Below the pieces are notes generated by a model. It saw only the letters and a list, made by a program, of their open reading frames with translations. It had not been told where the DNA came from and did not search any database. This document shows positions 60,037-64,000 of a stretch of DNA of 64,000 bases, piece by piece; within the stretch, counting starts at the first letter, position 1, and each line of letters starts with the position of its first letter. Location of the stretch: the NCBI RefSeq assembly GCF_900496965.1, contig NZ_UFQB01000001.1:1-64000 (forward strand). Reading direction: 5' to 3'. Origin of the DNA: Achromobacter agilis (GTDB lineage Bacteria; Pseudomonadota; Gammaproteobacteria; Burkholderiales; Burkholderiaceae_B). Position numbers and translations under genes: made by a program.

Positions 60037-60978
60037 TCAGCCCTTCTTCGGCCCCAATTCCACGCCCGCCAACTGCTCCGACAAACGGGCGACCGCAGTA
60101 TGGTCCTGCCCCTTGCCCAGCGTCTTGCCCGCCGAGGCCCACAGTTCGCGGCACAGCGACGCGAACGGCGTGGGCGTGCCGGTGTCGGTGGCGATGCCCA
60201 GCGCGATGCCCAGGTCCTTGACCATCAGATCCAGGCCGAAGCCGGAATTGAACTGGCGCGACAACACGAACTGCTTGAACTTCTTCTGCGTGGAGTTGTT
60301 CATGCCGGTCGACGCATTGAGCACGTCCACGATCACGTTCGGATCCAGGCCGAATTGCTGGCCGATCAGCATGGCCTCGACGCCGATCAGGAAGCCCCCC
60401 GCCGACACCAGGTTGTTCAATGCCTTCATTGCATGGGCGCTGCCGACGGCCCCCACGGGCGTGATCGACGTGCCCATGCTGGCCAGAGCCGGACGCACCC
60501 GTTCGAGCGTTTCCGCAGACCCGCCGAACATGATCGCCAGCTCGCCGGTGCGGGCGCGCGGGACGCCACCGGACACCGGCGCGTCCACCATTTCGCTGCC
60601 CGCGGCGGCCACGGCCTGGGCCAGCCGCTGCGTATGCGCCGGCACGCCCGAGCTCATGTCCACCACGACGCTGCCCGGGCGCAGGCCCGCCAATACGCCG
60701 TGGTCTCCGCCCAGCACCTGTTCGACGATGGCACTGGTGGGCAGCATGGTGAAGATGATGTCGGCCTGCGCCGCCAGCTCGGCGCAGGTGGCGGCGGCCT
60801 GTCCGCCTACCTCCTTGGCGAACTGTTCGGCCTGGCCCGGCACCGCGTCGAAGACCGTCACCGCGAAGCCGGCCTGCACCAGCCGGGCGGCCATGGGCCA
60901 GCCCATGCTGCCGATGCCGATCAGGCCGACCCGTGCCTGGGGCGCGTTCATTGGACTGCCTTCGTGCGGCGCGCTCAT
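60037..60978 (-). CDS. NAD(P)-dependent beta-hydroxyacid dehydrogenase (3-hydroxyisobutyrate dehydrogenase family)
   Basis: A 313-residue enzyme from ATG 60978, with AAGGAGG 8 bases upstream and a 4-base overlap with the preceding gene. The N-terminal LIGIGSMGWPMAARL (about 18-33), DAPVSGGVPRARTGELA and catalytic Lys in AHAMKALNNLVSAG are typical. It oxidises a 3-hydroxyacid to the semialdehyde or keto acid. It is coupled to a carboxymuconolactone-decarboxylase-like gene and divergent from a LIV transporter, so it probably belongs to one catabolic unit. Confidence 0.92.
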   Translation of the reverse strand: MSAPHEGSPMNAPQARVGLIGIGSMGWPMAARLVQAGFAVTVFDAVPGQAEQFAKEVGGQAAATCAELAAQADIIFTMLPTSAIVEQVLGGDHGVLAGLRPGSVVVDMSSGVPAHTQRLAQAVAAAGSEMVDAPVSGGVPRARTGELAIMFGGSAETLERVRPALASMGTSITPVGAVGSAHAMKALNNLVSAGGFLIGVEAMLIGQQFGLDPNVIVDVLNASTGMNNSTQKKFKQFVLSRQFNSGFGLDLMVKDLGIALGIATDTGTPTPFASLCRELWASAGKTLGKGQDHTAVARLSEQLAGVELGPKKG

Positions 60979-61388
60979 GCTTGCGCCTCCTTGAAGGCGC
61001 CCTCTTCCTCCAGCACCTGGTTGGCCACCTTGAACGCGTCCAGGCCTGCGGGAATGCCGCAGTACACCGTGGCCTGCAGCAGGATTTCCTTGATTTCCTC
61101 GACCGTCACGCCATTGTTCAGCGCGCCCTTGACGTGCAGTTTGATCTCGGCCGGGCGGTTCAGCGCCGTCAGCATGGCCAGGTTCAGCATGCTGCGGGTT
61201 TTCTTTTCCAGGCCGGGACGGCCCCAGGTGTAGCCCCAGCACCACTCGGTGGTGATGTGCTGGAAGGCCATCATGAATTCGTTGGCGCGGGCGAGCGAAC
61301 CATCCACGTATTCGGTGCCCAGCACTTCGCGGCGCAGGTTCAGGCCTTGGTCGAACAGGGCCTGGGTTTCGGATTTGATGTCTGCCAT
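60975..61388 (-). CDS. Carboxymuconolactone decarboxylase family protein
   Basis: A 137-residue all-helical protein (MADIKSETQALFDQGLNLRR onward) with the CMD core EIKLHVKGALNNGVTVEEI. It lacks the CxxC of AhpD-type peroxidases; the single Cys lies in TVYCGIPAG. It resembles PcaC-type 4-carboxymuconolactone decarboxylases, but the linked genes do not complete the beta-ketoadipate pathway, so the substrate may differ. Confidence 0.9.
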   Translation of the reverse strand: MADIKSETQALFDQGLNLRREVLGTEYVDGSLARANEFMMAFQHITTEWCWGYTWGRPGLEKKTRSMLNLAMLTALNRPAEIKLHVKGALNNGVTVEEIKEILLQATVYCGIPAGLDAFKVANQVLEEEGAFKEAQA

Positions 61389-61450
61389 GGTTGCTCCTCT
61401 TTGTGGCGGTGGCCGGCGAGGATCAGATTCCGCGCCGTGATTTTGTCTGA

Positions 61451-61499
61451 TTGTCCGGCAAAGATCGCCGAATCGTCAATAGTCAGATTGTCTGACAAT
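61451..61499. promoter_or_regulatory. TTGTC-N-GACAA operator sites between divergent CMD and LIV units
   Basis: A perfect 13-bp palindrome ATTGTCTGACAAT (61487-61499) and a near match TTGTCCGGCAA (61451-61461) lie 37 bases apart, centre to centre, between the divergent genes. This pattern is common for FCD-type GntR repressors. The regulator itself is not in the window. Confidence 0.55.
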
Positions 61500-61592
61500 A
61501 TTCTTGACCGATTGAAAACCACGAACAATAATTGGCCCAGAGCGCCGGGCTGGCTGCCGAGCGCCATCCTCGAAAAAAGCCAGGAGACAACC

Positions 61593-62810
61593 ATGAAAAC
61601 ACCCCAACAGGCGATCCGCCGCGGGCGCAGGGAATTCGTCACCGGTCTCGGCGCCGCCGCCTTGGCGGCAAGCCTGCCCGGCCGCGCGCTGGCCGCAGCA
61701 TCCGAAGTCAATGTCGGCGTGATCTTGCCGCTGTCGGGCGCCAACGCCCAGTTCGGCATCAACTCGCGCCAGGGGCTGGAGCTGGCCGCCGATGAAATCA
61801 ACGCGGCCGGCGGCATCAAGGCCCTGGGCGGCGCGAAGCTCAAGCTCATCATCGCCGACGCCACGTCGCAACCCACCACGGCGGCAACCGTGGCGCAACG
61901 CCTGATCACGCAGAACCGCTGCGTCGCCATCATCGGCGCCTATGCGTCGTCGCTGACCCTGGCGGTGTCGGAAGTGACCGAGCGCCGCGGCATTCCGCTG
62001 TTGACCATGTCGTTCTCGGACGTGCTGACCGAACGCGGCTTCAAGCACATTTTCCAAGTGGTATCCAAGGGCTCCGTGCTGGGCCGCGCGCAATACGACT
62101 ATGCCGCCTCGGTCGTGGCGGGCGCCTCGGAGATCAAGAAGATCGCGCTGCTGTACGAAGACACCGCCTACGGTACGTCGCAGGCTGTCGGCGTGCGCAA
62201 CGCGGCCAAGGCCGCGGGCGCGCAGATCGTGCTGGACGAGGCCTACCCCCTGGGCATCACGGACGTCACGCCCCTGATCAGCAAGCTGCGGGGGTCCGAC
62301 GCCCAGATCGTCTTCCCTATTTCCTACCTGAACGACAGTCTGCTGATCATCCGCGTCATGCGGCAACAGCGCCTGACCGTGCCCGTCGTAGGCGGCGCCG
62401 CCGGCTACGTCATTCCCGACTTCGCGAAGGCGCTGGGCCAGTATTCGCAGGCCGTGCTGTCGATCGCGCCCGCCAACTACGACCAGGCGCCCGAATACAC
62501 CGAGCGCTACCGCAAGCGGTTCGGCACGTTCATGCCGCACGAGGCGCTGGAGCACGCGGTATGCGCCGGCGTGCTGGCGCAGGCATTGGAAGTCGCCGCC
62601 TCGGACAAGCCCGAAGCGGTGTCCAAGGCGCTGCGCGCGCAGAAATACGACCAGGGCTGGGCCGGCGTGATGTCGGGCGGCGGCGTGCATTTCGACGCCA
62701 GCGGGCTGAACACGATGGCGCAGCCCATCATGGTCCAGTGGCAAGACAACGAACTGGTGTCGGTCTGGCCGCAGGCATTGGCCAAGGGCCGCGTCATCAG
62801 CGCAACCTGA
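61593..62810 (+). CDS. LIV-type ABC transporter substrate-binding protein with Tat-like signal
   Basis: A 405-residue receptor starting at ATG 61593 with CAGGAG upstream. The N-terminus holds a twin-arginine pattern (RRGRREFVTGLGAAALAASL), so it may be exported folded. The mature part has the type I fold opening EVNVGVILPLSGANAQFGIN. It is distinct from the two paralogous receptors at 21888 and 27364. The livH and livM genes follow directly. Confidence 0.9.
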   Translation: MKTPQQAIRRGRREFVTGLGAAALAASLPGRALAAASEVNVGVILPLSGANAQFGINSRQGLELAADEINAAGGIKALGGAKLKLIIADATSQPTTAATVAQRLITQNRCVAIIGAYASSLTLAVSEVTERRGIPLLTMSFSDVLTERGFKHIFQVVSKGSVLGRAQYDYAASVVAGASEIKKIALLYEDTAYGTSQAVGVRNAAKAAGAQIVLDEAYPLGITDVTPLISKLRGSDAQIVFPISYLNDSLLIIRVMRQQRLTVPVVGGAAGYVIPDFAKALGQYSQAVLSIAPANYDQAPEYTERYRKRFGTFMPHEALEHAVCAGVLAQALEVAASDKPEAVSKALRAQKYDQGWAGVMSGGGVHFDASGLNTMAQPIMVQWQDNELVSVWPQALAKGRVISAT

Positions 62811-62841
62811 GCGCGGCGCGCACGGCGCACGAGGAGCGATC

Positions 62842-63702
62842 ATGCAATTTTTGCAGGCTCTGGTGGACGGCATCCTGCTGGGCGGCGTTTACGCGGTCAT
62901 ATCGATCGGCCTCACGCTGGTCTTCGGCGTGGTGTCCATCGTCAACTTCGCCCAGGCCGAATTCCTGATGGTGGGCATGTTCGTGGCGTATTTCGCCTGG
63001 AAACTCCTGGGGCTCGATCCGCTGCTGGGGTCGCTGCTCTCGTTCGCCGTCGCCTTCGTGCTGGGCGTGCTGACGCAGAAATACCTGATCAACCGGGTGC
63101 TGAAGGCGCCGGCGGTTGCCCAGATCTTCCTGACGGTGGGCCTGCTCATCGTCATGGAAAACCTGGCGCTGATCCTGTTCGGGTCGGAGTTCCGTTCGGT
63201 GCAGACGCCCTACCAGATGACGGCGCTGGCGATCGGCCCCCTCCTGCTCAGCGCGCCCTATCTGCTGGCTTTCGCGGTGGCGTCGGTCGCGGGCCTGGTC
63301 TTGTGGTGGGTGCTGAAGAAAACCTGGTGGGGTATGGCGGTGCGGGCCACCGCCCAGGACCCCATGGCCGCCCGGCTGTCCGGCATTTCGACGCACCGGG
63401 TGCACCAGTTGGCGTTCGGGCTGGGCGTGGGCATGACTGCCCTGGGCGGAGGAATCATCCTGCCCTACCTCACCGCCTCGACCACGGTCGGCGCCCAGTT
63501 CAGCGTACTGATGTTCACCGCCGTGGTGCTGGGCGGCCTGGGCAGCGTGATCGGGGCGGTGGTGGGCGGCGTGGCGGTCGGCGTCATCCAGTCGCTGTCG
63601 TCATTGGTGCTGCCCATGCAGCTGCAGAATCTGGTGCTCTTCGCGATCTTCATCCTGGTCCTGGCCGTGCGCCCGGAAGGGCTTCTGAAAAAGGCGGGCT
63701 GA
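62842..63702 (+). CDS. livH: LIV-type ABC transporter permease LivH
   Basis: A 286-residue permease with about eight helices (DGILLGGVYAVISIGLTLVF; SIVNFAQAEFLMVGMF). It follows the receptor gene by 31 bases. Its stop overlaps the next start (TGATG at 63700-63704). The ATPase genes are expected beyond the window. Confidence 0.92.
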   Translation: MQFLQALVDGILLGGVYAVISIGLTLVFGVVSIVNFAQAEFLMVGMFVAYFAWKLLGLDPLLGSLLSFAVAFVLGVLTQKYLINRVLKAPAVAQIFLTVGLLIVMENLALILFGSEFRSVQTPYQMTALAIGPLLLSAPYLLAFAVASVAGLVLWWVLKKTWWGMAVRATAQDPMAARLSGISTHRVHQLAFGLGVGMTALGGGIILPYLTASTTVGAQFSVLMFTAVVLGGLGSVIGAVVGGVAVGVIQSLSSLVLPMQLQNLVLFAIFILVLAVRPEGLLKKAG

Positions 63703-64000
63703 TGACACTGAACCGACAACTCCTGCCATGGGCGCTGCTCCTGGCCGCCGCGCTCGCCGCGCCCTGGCTGATGGAAGACCAGGGCTACGGCATCCGCGTC
63801 CTGACCCTCGTGCTGCTGTTCGCCGCCATGGGCCAGTCCTGGAACATCGTAGGCGGGCTGGCGAACCAGATTTCGCTGGGGCACGCGGCCTTCTTCGGCC
63901 TAGGCGCCTACACCTCCACGCTGCTGCTCATGCGCTACGGCATTTCCCCGTGGCTGGGCATCGTCGCCGCCATGGCGGTCGCCGCGCTGGCCGGGGCGCT
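63702..64000 (+). CDS. livM: LIV-type ABC transporter permease LivM (partial, cut by window end)
   Basis: The first 99 residues are visible from ATG 63702. They include GGLANQISLGHAAFFGLGAY, the LivM hallmark also seen in the fused protein at 19120. Unlike that fusion, nothing can be said here about the C-terminus. Confidence 0.88.
   Translation, partial: MTLNRQLLPWALLLAAALAAPWLMEDQGYGIRVLTLVLLFAAMGQSWNIVGGLANQISLGHAAFFGLGAYTSTLLLMRYGISPWLGIVAAMAVAALAGA

Overview
The window looks like chromosomal DNA of a GC-rich betaproteobacterium of the Alcaligenaceae (Bordetella/Achromobacter type). The evidence is two Bug-family tricarboxylate receptors, two LIV-type ABC systems, four LysR-type regulators, CaiB/BaiF CoA-transferase chemistry and dense catabolic operons. 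No phage, integrase, transposase, rRNA or CRISPR array is visible. Genus assignment is inference from gene content, not from a search.

Layout. 1-2.9 kb: two identical tRNA-Phe genes flank an MscS-family channel. 3.0-7.7 kb: an ABC exporter, two small envelope proteins, and a DUF4142/cupredoxin/ECF-sigma operon. 7.9-14.1 kb: M20 amidohydrolase with divergent LysR and a Bug receptor, then Lrp with LysE- and RhtA-type amino-acid exporters. 14.3-27.3 kb: a large minus-strand catabolic operon holding an aldehyde dehydrogenase, GMC oxidoreductase, full LIV transporter (with a fused LivM-LivG), CaiB CoA-transferase and HMG-CoA lyase, with a divergent LysR. Read in order this could oxidise a mevalonate-like diol acid to 3-hydroxy-3-methylglutarate, activate it and cleave it to acetyl-CoA and acetoacetate. 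27.4-34.4 kb: a second operon with a fused E1 alpha-beta 2-oxoacid/acetoin-type dehydrogenase, E2, two SDRs, a GntR/FCD regulator and an orphan LivK paralogue.

34.5-37.0 kb: a ZnuD-like zinc TonB receptor with a Zur-like operator and a good terminator, followed by an unusual 300-bp intergenic island built from GTGTCAGACAC repeats and a 30-bp inverted repeat. 37.0-44.9 kb: a Pot-type ABC transporter, two COG1228 amidohydrolases and a COG0523 metallochaperone GTPase. 45-48.6 kb: a DUF2817 peptidase, an MHS transporter and a LysR. 48.7-55.5 kb: a complete four-carbon acid-sugar (threonate/erythronate) operon, otnC-MFS-otnI-denD-ltnD-otnK, with an FCD regulator.

55.7-59.8 kb: the most interesting locus. 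It is a tightly coupled five-gene operon encoding a HAD phosphatase, a UbiA prenyltransferase of the decaprenyl-phosphate phosphoribosyltransferase type, an SMR-like small membrane protein and two tandem paralogous polytopic membrane proteins. I propose that it makes, flips and uses a polyprenyl-phosphate-linked pentose. 60-64 kb: a 3-hydroxyisobutyrate-dehydrogenase-like enzyme and a carboxymuconolactone decarboxylase-like protein, divergent from a third LIV-type transporter that runs off the end of the window.
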